NCBI RefSeq assembly: GCF_900115865.1
Contig: NZ_FOXY01000005.1
Coordinates: 186,001-250,000, forward strand
Length of the DNA stretch: 64,000 bases
Source: Donghicola eburneus
GTDB taxonomy: Bacteria > Pseudomonadota > Alphaproteobacteria > Rhodobacterales > Rhodobacteraceae
Reading direction: 5' to 3'
Shown here: positions 53,632 to 63,963 of the stretch, piece by piece
Position numbering within the stretch: position 1 is the stretch's first letter
Layout of the letters: the number at the start of each line of letters is the position of its first letter
Notes under the pieces: model-generated
The model's input: the letters and a program-made list of their open reading frames with translations, nothing else
Database searches by the model: none
Told to the model about the DNA's origin: nothing
Made by a program: the position numbers and the translations under genes

Positions 53632-54855
53632 CTATTTTTCCAACAGATGCGTTTCCACCACCGAGGTCTGTTTCAAGGTGTCATGCACGGGGCATTTGTC
53701 CGCGATTTGCAGCAGGCGCTCGCGCTGTTCGTCTGTCAGATCGCCCAATAGCGTGATCTCGCGGATAAATCGGTCCACGCCCTTGTGCGGCATGGTCGGC
53801 ATCGATGCATCCTGTGCGTGTACTTTGTCGTGGCGCACGTCGACGCGGATGTGCCGCAGGGGCCAGTTCTTGCGCCGCGCGTACATGCGGATGGTCATTG
53901 AGGTACATGCCCCCAGACCGGCAGATAGGAAACCATAGGGCGACATCCCTTGGTCCGTGCCGCCATAAGCCTCTGGCTCGTCGGCCAGAACGTGGTGACG
54001 GGGGCCGGCCTGCACGTCGTTCAAAAAACCGCTGGGATCGGCTTCGGAGACGCGGATGATCCCTTCGGGGGCGCCAATGGGCGGCGCTGGTGGTCGCAGG
54101 TCCAGATAGCGTTCGGCCCAAGCGGTGATCATGCCCGCCGCATACTCTGCGTCACGCGGGTCGGTCAGCAGGTGGTCTGCGGTGTCGAGCGTCACGTAGC
54201 TCTTGGGATGGCGCGCGTATTTGAAAATCTCGGTGGCGTTGGACAGGGGGACCACTTCGTCGAGGGGCGCGTGCAAGACGAGCAGGGCTTTGTCTAGATC
54301 GCTGATCTTGTCCTTCAGCGTGGTGGATTCCACGTCGCGCACGAAATCTGCGCCGATACGAATCGCGTGGTCACCGATGAGAACCTCGGCCTCGCCGTTT
54401 TCGCGGATTTCGGGCAGCGCGTCTTCGAACTGGCGCGTCACGGACAGAGGGCTGGCAGGCGCGCCGATTGTGGCAATCGCGCGAATGTGGGGCAGGCGGT
54501 GGGCGGCGGCCAGAACGGCGGTGCCCCCCAGAGAATGACCGACCAAGAGGCTGGGGGTCATGCCCCGCTCTGCCATATATTCGTTGGCTGCGACCAGATC
54601 ATCGACGTTGCTGGAAAAGGTGGTTTCTTCGAATGCGCCCTCGGACTGGCCCACGCCAGAGAAGTCAAACCGAAGAACGGCAATCCCGGCAGCGGCCAAA
54701 CGGCGCGAGATGCGCGTAGCGGCAAGGCTGTCCTTGGTACAGGTAAAGCAGTGGGCAAACACGGCTGTGGCCAGCACGGGTCCGCCCGGTTGCTCCAGTC
54801 GCGCGGCCAAGGTGTGTCCCCCGGGTCCGGCGAAGGTGACGCGTTCGGTAGGCAT
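53632..54855 (-). CDS. Alpha/beta hydrolase fused to OsmC-family domain
   Basis: A 407-residue fusion. The N-terminal 250 residues form an alpha/beta hydrolase with the nucleophile elbow GHSLGG near residue 106. The C-terminal OsmC-like domain (about 260-407) has the two redox cysteines Cys317 (GACTSM) and Cys388 (KCPVHDTL) expected in organic hydroperoxide reductases. Such fusions are known in proteobacteria; the natural substrate is unknown. The start at 54855 has GGGGAAAATG immediately before it. Confidence 0.88.
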   Translation of the reverse strand: MPTERVTFAGPGGHTLAARLEQPGGPVLATAVFAHCFTCTKDSLAATRISRRLAAAGIAVLRFDFSGVGQSEGAFEETTFSSNVDDLVAANEYMAERGMTPSLLVGHSLGGTAVLAAAHRLPHIRAIATIGAPASPLSVTRQFEDALPEIRENGEAEVLIGDHAIRIGADFVRDVESTTLKDKISDLDKALLVLHAPLDEVVPLSNATEIFKYARHPKSYVTLDTADHLLTDPRDAEYAAGMITAWAERYLDLRPPAPPIGAPEGIIRVSEADPSGFLNDVQAGPRHHVLADEPEAYGGTDQGMSPYGFLSAGLGACTSMTIRMYARRKNWPLRHIRVDVRHDKVHAQDASMPTMPHKGVDRFIREITLLGDLTDEQRERLLQIADKCPVHDTLKQTSVVETHLLEK

Positions 54856-54994
54856 TCATTTTCCCCAGATGTTTCCCTGTAGCTGTGTCAATTTAGGGCA
54901 ATGGGCAAGGGGAATGACACAAGACTATCGCAAGGGTGATCGAACGGCATCAAAACGGATGAATGGAGTGGCAAGCTAAGCTAGCGTCCGAGGC

Positions 54995-55741
54995 ATGAGC
55001 ACAGAGATTCTACACAGCGCGATTCCCTATGACATTCGCAAGGGTCTGCCCGGCATCCAGCCCGTGCCAGAGAATGACTGGCTCTGGGTCGATGAATGCT
55101 ATGGGGCGCAAATGGCCTATCGTGACCAGTTGATCGCTGAGCGCCTTGGCGATGTGCATTATCTAGAAGATGGTGTGCTGGAAGCAGGCCGAGAGTTTCT
55201 GTTAACTTTGCTGAGTAAGCTTAAGTCTTTTCAGGATTTTGTGGTTTCGGATGCGCATGTTATCCGCCCCGACGGTGTGCAGGTTCCGATTGATTGGGAC
55301 CAACCCTTGGTGACCGCAGGCCGACTCGGTCAGGCCGACTACTGCATCCTGCAAAAGCCAGATGGCGCGTCAGAACATTGTCTGACTGGCGCAATCCTGT
55401 GCTTTCCGTCCAGCTGGACCCTCTCGGAAAAGGCGGGTCGGCCCCTGATGGCGATCCATGTGCCGATCCCTGAGTATGACGAGAATATTGGTAAGCGGGT
55501 GCAGCGTCTGTTTGATGGCGTGCAACCGGGGCGTCCAATCTGGCGCGCCAATGAACTCTGGCACGGCTACGCCAATTTGCACCAACCCAAGTCAGAGAAG
55601 GACCCGCGCCGGTCCTACGGGCCCGACGCGCCGTTCTTTCGCTCTGAGCGTCAGGTGATCATGCGACTGCCGGAAACGCGGGCCGTGGTGTTTTCGATCC
55701 ACACCTTTGTGACCCGCAATCCAAACGCCGCTAGCGCATAA
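54995..55741 (+). CDS. Heme-dependent oxidative N-demethylase family protein (DUF3445)
   Basis: A 248-residue protein of the DUF3445/HODM family, which includes the dimethylamine monooxygenase subunit DmmA. Markers are the RDQLIAERLGDVHYLE stretch, the QADYCILQKPDG segment, LTGAILCFPSSWTLSEKAGR, and a C-terminal RSERQVIMRLPETRAVVFSI. It is predicted to oxidise N-methyl groups using heme. No ferredoxin reductase (DmmB-like) or other partner adjoins. It overlaps the convergent transglycosylase gene by 11 bp. Confidence 0.88.
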   Translation: MSTEILHSAIPYDIRKGLPGIQPVPENDWLWVDECYGAQMAYRDQLIAERLGDVHYLEDGVLEAGREFLLTLLSKLKSFQDFVVSDAHVIRPDGVQVPIDWDQPLVTAGRLGQADYCILQKPDGASEHCLTGAILCFPSSWTLSEKAGRPLMAIHVPIPEYDENIGKRVQRLFDGVQPGRPIWRANELWHGYANLHQPKSEKDPRRSYGPDAPFFRSERQVIMRLPETRAVVFSIHTFVTRNPNAASA

Positions 55742-56528
55742 TCTCTGCGCCCATGATCGCGATGGCCTGTTGGTAGACCGTGGCCGCGTTCCATTCCTTG
55801 ATCACTGCAAAGTTGGGCTGACCCTGCTGAAAGCCCGCACCGCGCCGCCAGCCCTTGGACGCAAGGAAATTCGCGGTAGAGGCCAGAGCGTCTGACTGGT
55901 TGTAGAAGTCCACGCGCCCGTTCCGATCAATATCCACACCATAGCGTAAGGCGTTTCCGGGCAGGAACTGGGTATGGCCAAGCTCGCCATGTTTCGCGCC
56001 TTGGGTCGCGGCGGTGATGGAGCCCATGTCCACTAGTTGCAGAGCGCCAATGGCGTGAGGGATGAAGAAATCGCTACGGCGGCAGTCATAGGCCAACGTT
56101 GTGATCGCCGAGACGACCGGCGTGTCGCCCATAAAGCCCCCGAACGCGGTCTCCATCCCGTGGATCGCGATTATCACGCCTGCGGGGACGCCATAGATCT
56201 CTTCCAGAGCGCTGTAGAATTTCGCGTCACGGGCCAGTCGTTTGCGTCCTTGTGCGATGATCGTGGCGCTGCCGCGCACCTGCATGAACTTCTCTAGGCT
56301 GTATTTGAAGCTCTTTTGATTTCGGTCTGCGGCGATGGTTCCGTTCGAGTATCGCGCCGACGCCAGAGCCTGCAACCCGCGTTGGCCGACACCGGCCCGC
56401 TGCGCTGTTTGGGCAAAGGATGCCTTCCACTGTTCAAAGCCTGCCGACGTGTTGCCGCACGCAGCACTGACGGCAGAGCCAGCCAGAATCCCGATCGCGG
56501 CCAAGGCCGCAGAGAGTGAAAGTCGCAT
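55731..56528 (-). CDS. Lytic murein transglycosylase, MltB-type
   Basis: A 265-residue exported enzyme that cleaves peptidoglycan glycan strands. The signal peptide (SLSAALAAIGILAGSAVSA) is followed by one SLT/MltB domain. The catalytic Glu is Glu126 in AIHGMETAFGGF. The region LGHTQFLPGNALRYGVDID and TANFLASKGW also match the MltB pattern. It lacks a C-terminal peptidoglycan-binding domain. It is convergent with the HODM gene. Confidence 0.93.
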   Translation of the reverse strand: MRLSLSAALAAIGILAGSAVSAACGNTSAGFEQWKASFAQTAQRAGVGQRGLQALASARYSNGTIAADRNQKSFKYSLEKFMQVRGSATIIAQGRKRLARDAKFYSALEEIYGVPAGVIIAIHGMETAFGGFMGDTPVVSAITTLAYDCRRSDFFIPHAIGALQLVDMGSITAATQGAKHGELGHTQFLPGNALRYGVDIDRNGRVDFYNQSDALASTANFLASKGWRRGAGFQQGQPNFAVIKEWNAATVYQQAIAIMGAEIMR

Positions 56529-56611
56529 CGTAAAACCTGTGTGTCTAAAATCCCGCTCAGGGTAGACCCATTCGCCCCAACCACCAAGTAAAGCCCCAGC
56601 TCGCAGGCATA

Positions 56612-56640
56612 GAAAAAGGGCGCCCGTTGCGGGGCGCCCT
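56612..56640 (-). terminator. Terminator of glnBA
   Basis: A perfect 9-bp stem (AGGGCGCCC with GGGCGCCCT) and 6-nt loop. On the minus strand it is followed by TTTTTCT. It lies 22 bp past the glnA stop. Confidence 0.9.
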
Positions 56641-56663
56641 CGATGCTAAACCCAAGACGGGAA

Positions 56664-58070
56664 TTAGCAGCTGTAGTACAGCTTGTATTCCATCGGGTGG
56701 GGAGTGTGCTCGTAGGCGTACACTTCTTCCATCTTCAGGTCGATGTAGCCTTCGATCTGACCTTTGGTGAACACGTCACCGGCCAGCAGGAAGTCCATGT
56801 CGGCTGCCAGTTCGTCCAGAGCTTCGCGCAGCGAGCCACAAACGGTGGGGATGCCGGCCAGTTCTTCTGCGGGCAGGTCGTACAGGTTCTTGTCAGACGC
56901 TTCGCCAGGATGGATCTTGTTCTTGATACCGTCGAGGCCAGCCATCAGCAGAGCTGCAAAGCACAGGTAGGGGTTCGCCGCGGGATCGGGGAAACGTGCT
57001 TCGACGCGCTTCGCCTTGGGCGACTCGGTCCAAGGAATACGAACACAACCCGAGCGGTTGCGTGCCGAGTACGCGCGCAGAACGGGAGCTTCGAAACCGG
57101 GAACCAGACGCTTGTACGAGTTGGTTGCAGGGTTGGTGAAGGCGTTCAGAGCTTTCGCGTGCTTCAGGATACCACCGATGAAGTACAGCGCTTCGTCCGA
57201 CAGGTCAGCGTATTTGTCGCCAGCGAACAGGGGCTTGCCGTCTTTCCAGATCGACATGTTCACGTGCATACCGGAACCGTTGTCACCAGCCATGGGCTTG
57301 GGCATGAAGGTTGCGGTCTTGCCGTAGGCGTGCGCGACGTTGTGGATGATGTACTTGTACTTCTGCAGGTTATCGGCCTGCTCGGTCAGCGTTCCGAAGA
57401 TCAGACCCAGTTCGTGCTGGCTGGTCGCAACTTCGTGGTGGTGCTTGTCCACTTTCATGCCGATCGCCTTCATGGTCGACAGCATTTCAGAACGGATGTC
57501 CTGTGCGTCGTCCACGGGGTTAACGGGGAAGTAGCCGCCTTTGTAGTCGGCGCGGTGCGACAGGTTGCCGGTCTCGAACTCTGCGTCGGTGTTCCAGGCT
57601 GCGGTTTCCGCATCGATCTGGTAGGACACTTTGTTCGGAGCAACCGAGTAGCGCACGTCGTCGAACAGGAAGAATTCAGCTTCGGGGCCGAAGTACGACA
57701 CGTCACCGATGCCCGAAGACTTCAGGTAGGCTTCTGCCTTCTGAGCGGTACCACGGGGGTCACGGTCGTAGGCTTCGCCAGTGTCGGGCTCAACGATCGA
57801 GCAATGGATCGCGATGGTCTTCTCTGCGTAGAAGGGGTCGATGTAGACCGAATCGGTGTCGGGCATCAGTTTCATGTCCGATGCTTCGATCGACTTCCAG
57901 CCTGCGATCGACGAGCCGTCGAACATGAAGCCTTCTTCTAGAAAATCCTCATCGACCAGGTCCGAAACAACAGTCACGTGCTGCAGTTTGCCGCGCGGGT
58001 CGGTGAAGCGGATGTCGACATACTGGATGTCTTCATCTGCGATCAGCTTGAGAACTGCATCTTTGCTCAT
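56664..58070 (-). CDS. glnA: Type I glutamine synthetase
   Basis: Joins ammonia to glutamate with ATP. The 468-residue protein is the dodecameric GSI-beta type: [11 protein letters not shown] near 49, [12 protein letters not shown] near 127, [14 protein letters not shown] near 262, and the adenylylation tyrosine Tyr397 in KNLYDLP. This implies control by GlnE. It is 50 bp downstream of glnB in a glnB-glnA operon. Confidence 0.97.
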   Translation of the reverse strand: MSKDAVLKLIADEDIQYVDIRFTDPRGKLQHVTVVSDLVDEDFLEEGFMFDGSSIAGWKSIEASDMKLMPDTDSVYIDPFYAEKTIAIHCSIVEPDTGEAYDRDPRGTAQKAEAYLKSSGIGDVSYFGPEAEFFLFDDVRYSVAPNKVSYQIDAETAAWNTDAEFETGNLSHRADYKGGYFPVNPVDDAQDIRSEMLSTMKAIGMKVDKHHHEVATSQHELGLIFGTLTEQADNLQKYKYIIHNVAHAYGKTATFMPKPMAGDNGSGMHVNMSIWKDGKPLFAGDKYADLSDEALYFIGGILKHAKALNAFTNPATNSYKRLVPGFEAPVLRAYSARNRSGCVRIPWTESPKAKRVEARFPDPAANPYLCFAALLMAGLDGIKNKIHPGEASDKNLYDLPAEELAGIPTVCGSLREALDELAADMDFLLAGDVFTKGQIEGYIDLKMEEVYAYEHTPHPMEYKLYYSC

Positions 58071-58120
58071 GTTCCCTGTTCCTCTCTAAAGTAGTGGATA
58101 GTTTTACAAGGCGGCTGAAA

Positions 58121-58495
<375 letters not shown>

Positions 58496-58577
58496 TCATT
58501 TCTGTTTCCGCTCCACAATCGGATAGATTACTCTAGCCAAGCGCGTTGCAGCCGAATTTATAGGCGGGTGTAAAAAA

Positions 58578-58603
58578 TGTGCAAGCTGGCTGTATTTTGT
58601 GCA
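58578..58603 (-). promoter_or_regulatory. Two tandem TGTGCA sites upstream of glnB (candidate NtrC half-sites)
   Basis: Plus-strand TGTGCA occurs at 58578-58583 and 58598-58603, 20 bp apart, about two turns. On the minus strand they read TGCACA upstream of glnB. The half-site resembles the NtrC core TGCAC; neither forms a full palindrome. It is also within the promoter region of the divergent nnr gene. Confidence 0.3.
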
Positions 58604-58627
58604 GTTTGAAAACTTTTGGGTGAATTG

Positions 58628-60262
58628 ATGGGCGAAATTCTGACCTCTGCACAAATGCGCGCCAAAGAAAAAAGGGTGATGCAGGCTGGCGAGGTCACTG
58701 GCCTTGGGTTGATGGAGCGCGCTGGCCAAGGCGTTCTGGACGAGACTTTCCGCAAATTTCCGGACTTGGATAAATGCAAAGCTCACGCAGTTGTGCTGTG
58801 CGGGCCGGGCAACAATGGCGGCGATGGATTCGTGATCGCCCGTGGGCTGTTTGAGCGCGGCTGGAAGGTCGAGGTTTTCTTTTGGGGCAAGGCCGAGAAG
58901 CTATCTGACGATGCGCGGCAGATGCATGATGCATGGGCTGCTTTGGGTCCGATACATTCGATGACGCCTCAGAGCGCAGGGCAGGGTGAGCGCCCGACAT
59001 TATTGTTCGATGCCATGTTCGGGATCGGGATCAGCCGTCCCATTCCGATAGAGTGCGCTTTGTCCTTCCATGCGGTGTGTGATCGGGCATCTGGTGACAA
59101 AAAGGTGATCTGCATCGCTGTAGATTGCCCGTCCGGCGTGGACGTGGACACGGGCGCGACGCTTTTGCGTGACGATCCGAGTCGCGCCAACGGCGACACT
59201 GACCCGCGGAAGATCGCCGAGCGGACAGATCTATGCGTCACCTTTCACGCGCCGAAATTGGGGCATTGCTTGGCAGAGTTGGGGCGGCATCCCGTCGCCG
59301 TTGTGGATATCGGTTTGGACGCCGTGCCTGCGGATGCGGTCATTCCTCCGGATGGCGTGACGCGTTCGATCCCGCCTGTTGCGCCGGAAACTTGGCTCAA
59401 AGAGGTCACGGGTTTGGGCCGTGGGGGGCATAAGTATACGCGCGGTCACGCCCTGATTTTGGCAGGCGGTGTTGGTAAAGGTGGCGCGGGCCGAATGGCC
59501 GCGCGGGCGGCGCTGCGCACGGGCGCTGGCTTGGTCACGTTAGGGGTGCCGTCAGAGGCACTGGCGGAGAATGCAGCGCACCTGAACGCCATTATGTTGA
59601 CCGAGATTTCCAGCGCCAAAGACGTGTCTCAGGCATTGGAAGACACGCGCTTGTCTTCGGTCTGTCTGGGGCCGGGCCTTGGTGTCGGGATGGAAACGCG
59701 CGACAGAGTGCTCGCGGTGCTACGGGCGACGGCCTCGGACGGGCGGCGCGCTGTTCTGGACGCCGATGCGCTCAGCAGTTTTGCCGATGCACCAGAGGTC
59801 ATGTTCGAGGCGTGTCATGAAAACGTGGTGATCACCCCGCACGAAGGCGAGTTTGCGCGGCTCTTTCCCGATCTCGCGGAAAAGGTGCGGATCTCGGATC
59901 CGTCCAAACAGGGGCTCGGGAAAGTCGAAGCGACGAAACTCGCGGCAGAGCGACTCGGGGCGACGGTCTTGCTGAAAGGCGAAGCGACCGTTCTGGCGGA
60001 TCAGCGCGGGGCCAGTGCCATCCACTCCGCGCTGCATGATCGGGCGGTCCCGTGGCTGGGAACAGCGGGGGCAGGCGATGTGCTGGCGGGGATAATTGCG
60101 GGGCTCACCGCGCATCAGGTGGCAGCAACCAGTGCCATGATCGATCTGGCCGCCGCCGCAGTTTGGCTTCATGCGCAGGCTGCGCGAAGCTTTGGGCCGG
60201 GCCTCATCGCAGAGGATTTGCCGGAGCAGTTGCCAAAAGTCTTTAGAGAGTGCGGGTTCTAA
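58628..60262 (+). CDS. nnr: Bifunctional NAD(P)HX epimerase/dehydratase
   Basis: Repairs damaged hydrated NADH and NADPH. The 544-residue protein fuses the YjeF_N epimerase domain (about 1-220; CGPGNNGGDGFVIARGLF) and the ribokinase-like dehydratase domain (about 240-540; GTAGAGDVLAGIIAGLTAHQ). Loops with VITPHEGEFARLFPD are present. The ATG at 58628 (MGEILTSAQM) is preferred; a TTG four codons upstream is possible. It is divergent from glnBA. Confidence 0.93.
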   Translation: MGEILTSAQMRAKEKRVMQAGEVTGLGLMERAGQGVLDETFRKFPDLDKCKAHAVVLCGPGNNGGDGFVIARGLFERGWKVEVFFWGKAEKLSDDARQMHDAWAALGPIHSMTPQSAGQGERPTLLFDAMFGIGISRPIPIECALSFHAVCDRASGDKKVICIAVDCPSGVDVDTGATLLRDDPSRANGDTDPRKIAERTDLCVTFHAPKLGHCLAELGRHPVAVVDIGLDAVPADAVIPPDGVTRSIPPVAPETWLKEVTGLGRGGHKYTRGHALILAGGVGKGGAGRMAARAALRTGAGLVTLGVPSEALAENAAHLNAIMLTEISSAKDVSQALEDTRLSSVCLGPGLGVGMETRDRVLAVLRATASDGRRAVLDADALSSFADAPEVMFEACHENVVITPHEGEFARLFPDLAEKVRISDPSKQGLGKVEATKLAAERLGATVLLKGEATVLADQRGASAIHSALHDRAVPWLGTAGAGDVLAGIIAGLTAHQVAATSAMIDLAAAAVWLHAQAARSFGPGLIAEDLPEQLPKVFRECGF

Positions 60263-60281
60263 GGGCGCTCGCCGCTAGCGA

Positions 60282-60746
60282 TCAAAGGACGGGGCAGTAC
60301 AGTTCCAGCCCGTCTGCATAGATGATGTGATCAGTGTCGAAGCGCAGGCGATAGAACACACGCTTGGCGACAGGTAGGGACTTCAGGAATTCACCATCTT
60401 CCAGACGGCCTACGCGCATCAACGCCTGCTTCTGACCAGTCAACGCCTGAGCGCGCCAGTCTCGAATCAGGATTTTCTGGTTGGCGGGCAGGTCGGTGTC
60501 GTGTTCGGGGCGGTCGTGACCCAGACTTCCGGCGCGAATGCGGACGACATCACAATCGCTTTCAAATTTCTCGATTCGGCGCAGCACAGACATGCCCGCG
60601 TCACGGGTGATGATCCTTGCTCCTTCGCTCAGGGCTTCGACGGCGATGGCACCCATCGCGGTCAGAACCTGAGTGCCCGAGGTAATGCCCAAGCTCACAT
60701 TGGCCATATCATCTGCGATCAGTGCGCTTTGCGTCGTCGGAAACAT
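60282..60746 (-). CDS. Conserved-looking protein of unknown function
   Basis: I do not recognise this 154-residue soluble protein. Residues 1-60 (MFPTTQSALIADDMANVSLG then TSGTQVLTAMGAIAVEALSEG) look like a helical structure without membrane segments. The C-terminal half is rich in Arg and Asp, with VAKRVFYRLRFDTDHIIYAD near the end. The start at 60746 has GAGGTGG upstream; a longer form from ATG at 60842 (32 more codons, GAGAGG upstream) is the alternative. It sits between nnr and the tRNA-Leu gene, convergent with nnr. Confidence 0.65.
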   Translation of the reverse strand: MFPTTQSALIADDMANVSLGITSGTQVLTAMGAIAVEALSEGARIITRDAGMSVLRRIEKFESDCDVVRIRAGSLGHDRPEHDTDLPANQKILIRDWRAQALTGQKQALMRVGRLEDGEFLKSLPVAKRVFYRLRFDTDHIIYADGLELYCPVL

Positions 60747-60892
60747 ATCCACCTCGTATCTCACCACGGAGATACCTTCCGCGACATGTCTTAAGAAAAC
60801 GTCCAAACGGGGCGAAATTAAGGCGCGGTAAAAAAAATTCATTTTGCCTCTCGCCACCGCTGAAACGCTTTGCTAGAGAGCAGTCCTCGGAT

Positions 60893-60977
60893 GCGGGTGT
60901 GGCGAAATTGGTAGACGCACCAGATTTAGGTTCTGGCGCCGCGAGGCGTGGGGGTTCAAGTCCCTCCACCCGCACCA
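60893..60977 (+). tRNA. tRNA-Leu(UAG)
   Basis: An 85-nt gene. The acceptor GCGGGTG (60893-60899) pairs with CACCCGC (60967-60973), followed by A and encoded CCA. The anticodon arm is CCAGA-TTTAGGT-TCTGG, giving anticodon TAG for CUA leucine codons. A long variable arm (GCGCCGCGAGGCGT region) and the T arm GGGTTCAAGTCCC are typical of tRNA-Leu. No integrase or attachment duplicate is seen near it. Confidence 0.97.
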
Positions 60978-61039
60978 CTGAGAATACTTCCTAAAAATCA
61001 ACTGATTAAAGTGTGGGCTTCTCTACACATCGGTTTCAT

Positions 61040-61069
61040 TTGACCAATCGTGTCTCGAACCCGTTACAC
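61040..61069 (+). promoter_or_regulatory. Candidate sigma-70-type promoter of the MscS gene
   Basis: TTGACC (61040-61045) and TTACAC (61064-61069) with an 18-bp spacer lie upstream of the MscS gene and downstream of the tRNA. The -35 matches the consensus well, the -10 moderately. Confidence 0.4.
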
Positions 61070-61105
61070 TGGTCCTGCGGCAAGCACGACAGAGGAGCGC
61101 GCAGG

Positions 61106-62440
61106 ATGGAAGAGCTGGAGACCAAATATGTCACGCCCCTGACCGAGGCCGTGACAGGGCTCTTGGACTATTTGTGGACCTTCGGGATTCAGTTGTTCAC
61201 GCCCATCCAGTTCATCGCAATCTTCGTAGCCTTGTTCGTGGCGCTGGTGCTGCATCGTTTGGTGCGGCGCGTGATCAAAACTGTCGCAGAAACGACCGAA
61301 GGCCGTCTGACCCGCCGCGCTTTGGCAACGGCCGGGGCGATTAGCCTGCCGATCGGTTGGGTGATCGGGCTGTGGATTGCGATGGGGGCGCTGAGTGCTT
61401 TTGGCCAGCCGATAACGATGGTCCGGCTGTTCGCAAGCCTGATCAACGCGTGGATCATTATCCGGATTCTGACAACGCTGCTGCCCTCTAACTCCTTTGC
61501 CAATCTGGTCAGTTGGACCATCTGGGCTGTGGCGGCGTTGAATGCGGTTGGGCTGCTGGACCCGACGATCCTATGGCTCGATTCGATCAAGTTTTCGTCC
61601 AAACAGCTGAACATTTCGCTGTGGACGGCCATTCAGGGCCTGATTGTCAGCTCCATGCTCTTGTGGGTGGCCTATCATTCGTCCGGCTTCATTGCGCGGC
61701 GGCTCGAGGCGGCGACGACACTTTCCCCCACAGCTCAGGTGCTTCTGTCCAAGGTTCTGGGCATCGTTCTGATGGTCGTGGCGGTGCTCGTCGGGATGCA
61801 GGTGGTCGGGATCGACCTGATGGCCTTTGCTGTATTTTCCGGTGCGCTGGGTCTGGGGGTTGGTCTGGGCATGCAGCGGACGGTGGCAAACTTTGTCGCC
61901 GGATTTACCATGCTTGCAGACCGCTCGATCAAACCGGGGGATGTGATCGAGATTCAAACCGGCGAGGGGCCCACCTATGGCGTGGTCAAAGCGCTGGCGG
62001 GGCGCTACGTGTCTGTTCGGACGCGGTCGGGGACGGAAACGCTGATCCCCAATGAAATCCTGATCTCTAATCCTGTGACGAACTGGTCTTTTTCGGACAA
62101 GCGCGTGCGCAGGGCCGTCCCGATTGGCGTCGCGTATTCCACCGATTTAGAAAAGGCGATGGCCCTCGCGATCGAAGGGGCGCAAGCCTGTCCGCGTGTG
62201 CTGAAGCTGCCCGCGCCGATTTGCCTGATCAGAGGGTTCGGCGATTCCAGTGTTGATCTGGAACTGCGGTTTTGGATTTCAGACCCAGAGGGCGGGGTGG
62301 CGAATATCACCAGCGAAGTGCTCTTGCAGATCTGGAAGCGCTTTCGCGAGCATGGCATCGAAATCCCGTTCCCGCAGCGCGAGATCACGATCAAGAACCC
62401 ACCCGCGCCAGAGGTAGAGGCGCCGCAAACGCCGGAATAA
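61106..62440 (+). CDS. MscS-family mechanosensitive ion channel
   Basis: A 444-residue channel protein that opens on membrane tension. Several membrane helices occupy about residues 25-260, including the pore-like [21 protein letters not shown] helix followed by the [12 protein letters not shown] beta domain. The C-terminal vestibule domain ends in a Pro-rich tail. It is larger than MscS of Escherichia coli (286 residues) and has extra N-terminal helices. The ATG at 61106 (MEELETKYV) has GAGGAGC upstream; the longer upstream reading is rejected. Confidence 0.9.
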   Translation: MEELETKYVTPLTEAVTGLLDYLWTFGIQLFTPIQFIAIFVALFVALVLHRLVRRVIKTVAETTEGRLTRRALATAGAISLPIGWVIGLWIAMGALSAFGQPITMVRLFASLINAWIIIRILTTLLPSNSFANLVSWTIWAVAALNAVGLLDPTILWLDSIKFSSKQLNISLWTAIQGLIVSSMLLWVAYHSSGFIARRLEAATTLSPTAQVLLSKVLGIVLMVVAVLVGMQVVGIDLMAFAVFSGALGLGVGLGMQRTVANFVAGFTMLADRSIKPGDVIEIQTGEGPTYGVVKALAGRYVSVRTRSGTETLIPNEILISNPVTNWSFSDKRVRRAVPIGVAYSTDLEKAMALAIEGAQACPRVLKLPAPICLIRGFGDSSVDLELRFWISDPEGGVANITSEVLLQIWKRFREHGIEIPFPQREITIKNPPAPEVEAPQTPE

Positions 62441-62567
62441 GCCCACAATCGCGCCGAGTCGGATGGTTCCGCTGACAAATACGCCTTGCGCGCATCGTTT
62501 GTCCGCCTTAGAACGCGCCAAACCGATCCGGCGGGCGTGGCCCGCCCTAATTTCTATGGGGAAACGT

Positions 62568-63905
62568 ATGCAGGTCACCGAGACGCTGAACGAAGGTCTG
62601 AAGCGCGGTTATGCGATCACCGTCACCGCAGCCGAGCTGGAAGCCAAGGTCAACGAAAAGCTGACCGAGGCGCAGCCTGAGATCGAAATGAAGGGCTTCC
62701 GCAAAGGTAAAGTCCCGATGGCTCTGCTGAAAAAGCAGTTCGGCCAGCGCGTTCTGGGCGAAGCGATGCAGGAAGCCATCGACGGCGCGATGAACGAGCA
62801 CTTCGAAAAGTCGGGCGACCGTCCCGCGGCCCAGCCTGAGGTCAAAATGACCAATGACGACTGGAAAGAAGGCGACGACGTTGCGGTCGAAATGACCTAC
62901 GAAAAGCTGCCCGAGATTCCCGAAGTCGACCTGTCGGGCGTTAAGCTCGAGAAGCTGGTTGTCAAAGCAGACGACGAGCAGGTCAACGAGACTCTGGAAA
63001 GCCTGGCGAAGAACGCACAGGACTTTGACGCGCGCGAAGAAGGCGCAGCGGCAGAGGACGGCGACCAGATCGTATTCGACTTCTTGGGTAAAGTTGACGG
63101 CGAAGCCTTTGAGGGCGGCGCAGCAGAAGACTACCCGCTGGTTCTGGGCTCGAACAGCTTCATCCCCGGCTTCGAAGAGCAGCTGGTTGGCGTGAAAGCC
63201 GGCGAAGAAAAAGACGTCACCGTCTCCTTCCCCGAAGAGTACGGCGCAGAGCACCTGGCTGGCAAAGAAGCTGTCTTCGAGTGCAAGATCAAAGAAGTCA
63301 AAGCGCCCAAGGCCGCTGAGATCGACGATGAGCTGGCCAAGAAGTACGGTGCCGAAGATCTGGAAGGTCTGAAGACCCAGATCCGTGAGCGTCTGGAAGC
63401 CGACTACGCGAACACCGCGCGTCAGGTCACCAAGCGCAAGCTGCTGGACGCTCTGGACGGTCTGGTCTCGTTCGACCTGCCCCCGAGCCTCGTTGAAGCC
63501 GAAGCCAAGCAGATCGCGCACCAGCTGTGGCACGAAGATAACCCCGAGGTTCAGGGCCACGATCACGGCGAGATCGAGACCACCGAAGAGCACACCAAGC
63601 TGGCCGAGCGCCGCGTGCGTCTGGGTCTGCTGCTGGCCGAAATCGGCAACAAAGCAGAAGTCGAAGTAACTGATCAGGAAATGACCCAAGCGGTTATGGC
63701 GCAGGCGCGTCAGTACCCCGGTCAAGAGCGCCAGTTCTTCGAATTCATCCAGCAGAACCCGCAGATGCAGCAGCAGCTGCGCGCGCCGATCTTTGAAGAC
63801 AAGGTTGTCGACCACATCGTCGATCAGGCCGAAGTCACCGAGAAAGAGATCAGCAAAGACGAGCTGAAAGAAGCTGTCGACGCGCTGGAAGAAGAAATCG
63901 CATAA
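62568..63905 (+). CDS. tig: Trigger factor
   Basis: Ribosome-bound chaperone and peptidyl-prolyl isomerase. The 445-residue protein has the ribosome-docking signature GFRKGKVP near residue 45, an FKBP-type PPIase domain at about 160-240 ([20 protein letters not shown]), and a C-terminal helical arm domain. The ATG at 62568 ([16 protein letters not shown]) has GGGGAAACG upstream and matches the family start. The ORF extends 35 codons upstream without similarity. Confidence 0.97.
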   Translation: MQVTETLNEGLKRGYAITVTAAELEAKVNEKLTEAQPEIEMKGFRKGKVPMALLKKQFGQRVLGEAMQEAIDGAMNEHFEKSGDRPAAQPEVKMTNDDWKEGDDVAVEMTYEKLPEIPEVDLSGVKLEKLVVKADDEQVNETLESLAKNAQDFDAREEGAAAEDGDQIVFDFLGKVDGEAFEGGAAEDYPLVLGSNSFIPGFEEQLVGVKAGEEKDVTVSFPEEYGAEHLAGKEAVFECKIKEVKAPKAAEIDDELAKKYGAEDLEGLKTQIRERLEADYANTARQVTKRKLLDALDGLVSFDLPPSLVEAEAKQIAHQLWHEDNPEVQGHDHGEIETTEEHTKLAERRVRLGLLLAEIGNKAEVEVTDQEMTQAVMAQARQYPGQERQFFEFIQQNPQMQQQLRAPIFEDKVVDHIVDQAEVTEKEISKDELKEAVDALEEEIA

Positions 63906-63930
63906 GCTGCGGTTCCTTTGACAGGATTTC

Positions 63931-63963
63931 GGGCCGTCCCAGTTGGGGCGGCCTTTTCTTTTG
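63931..63963 (+). terminator. Terminator of tig
   Basis: A 9-bp stem (GGCCGTCCC with GGGGCGGCC, one T-G pair) and 4-nt loop are followed by TTTTCTTTT. Confidence 0.9.

Noticed and set aside
52279-53751. 490-codon plus-strand open frame opposite purB
   Set aside because: Antisense shadow; purB signatures fix the coding strand.
60893-60977. tRNA-Leu as an integration site
   Set aside because: No integrase, no duplicated tRNA 3' end and ordinary core genes on both sides.
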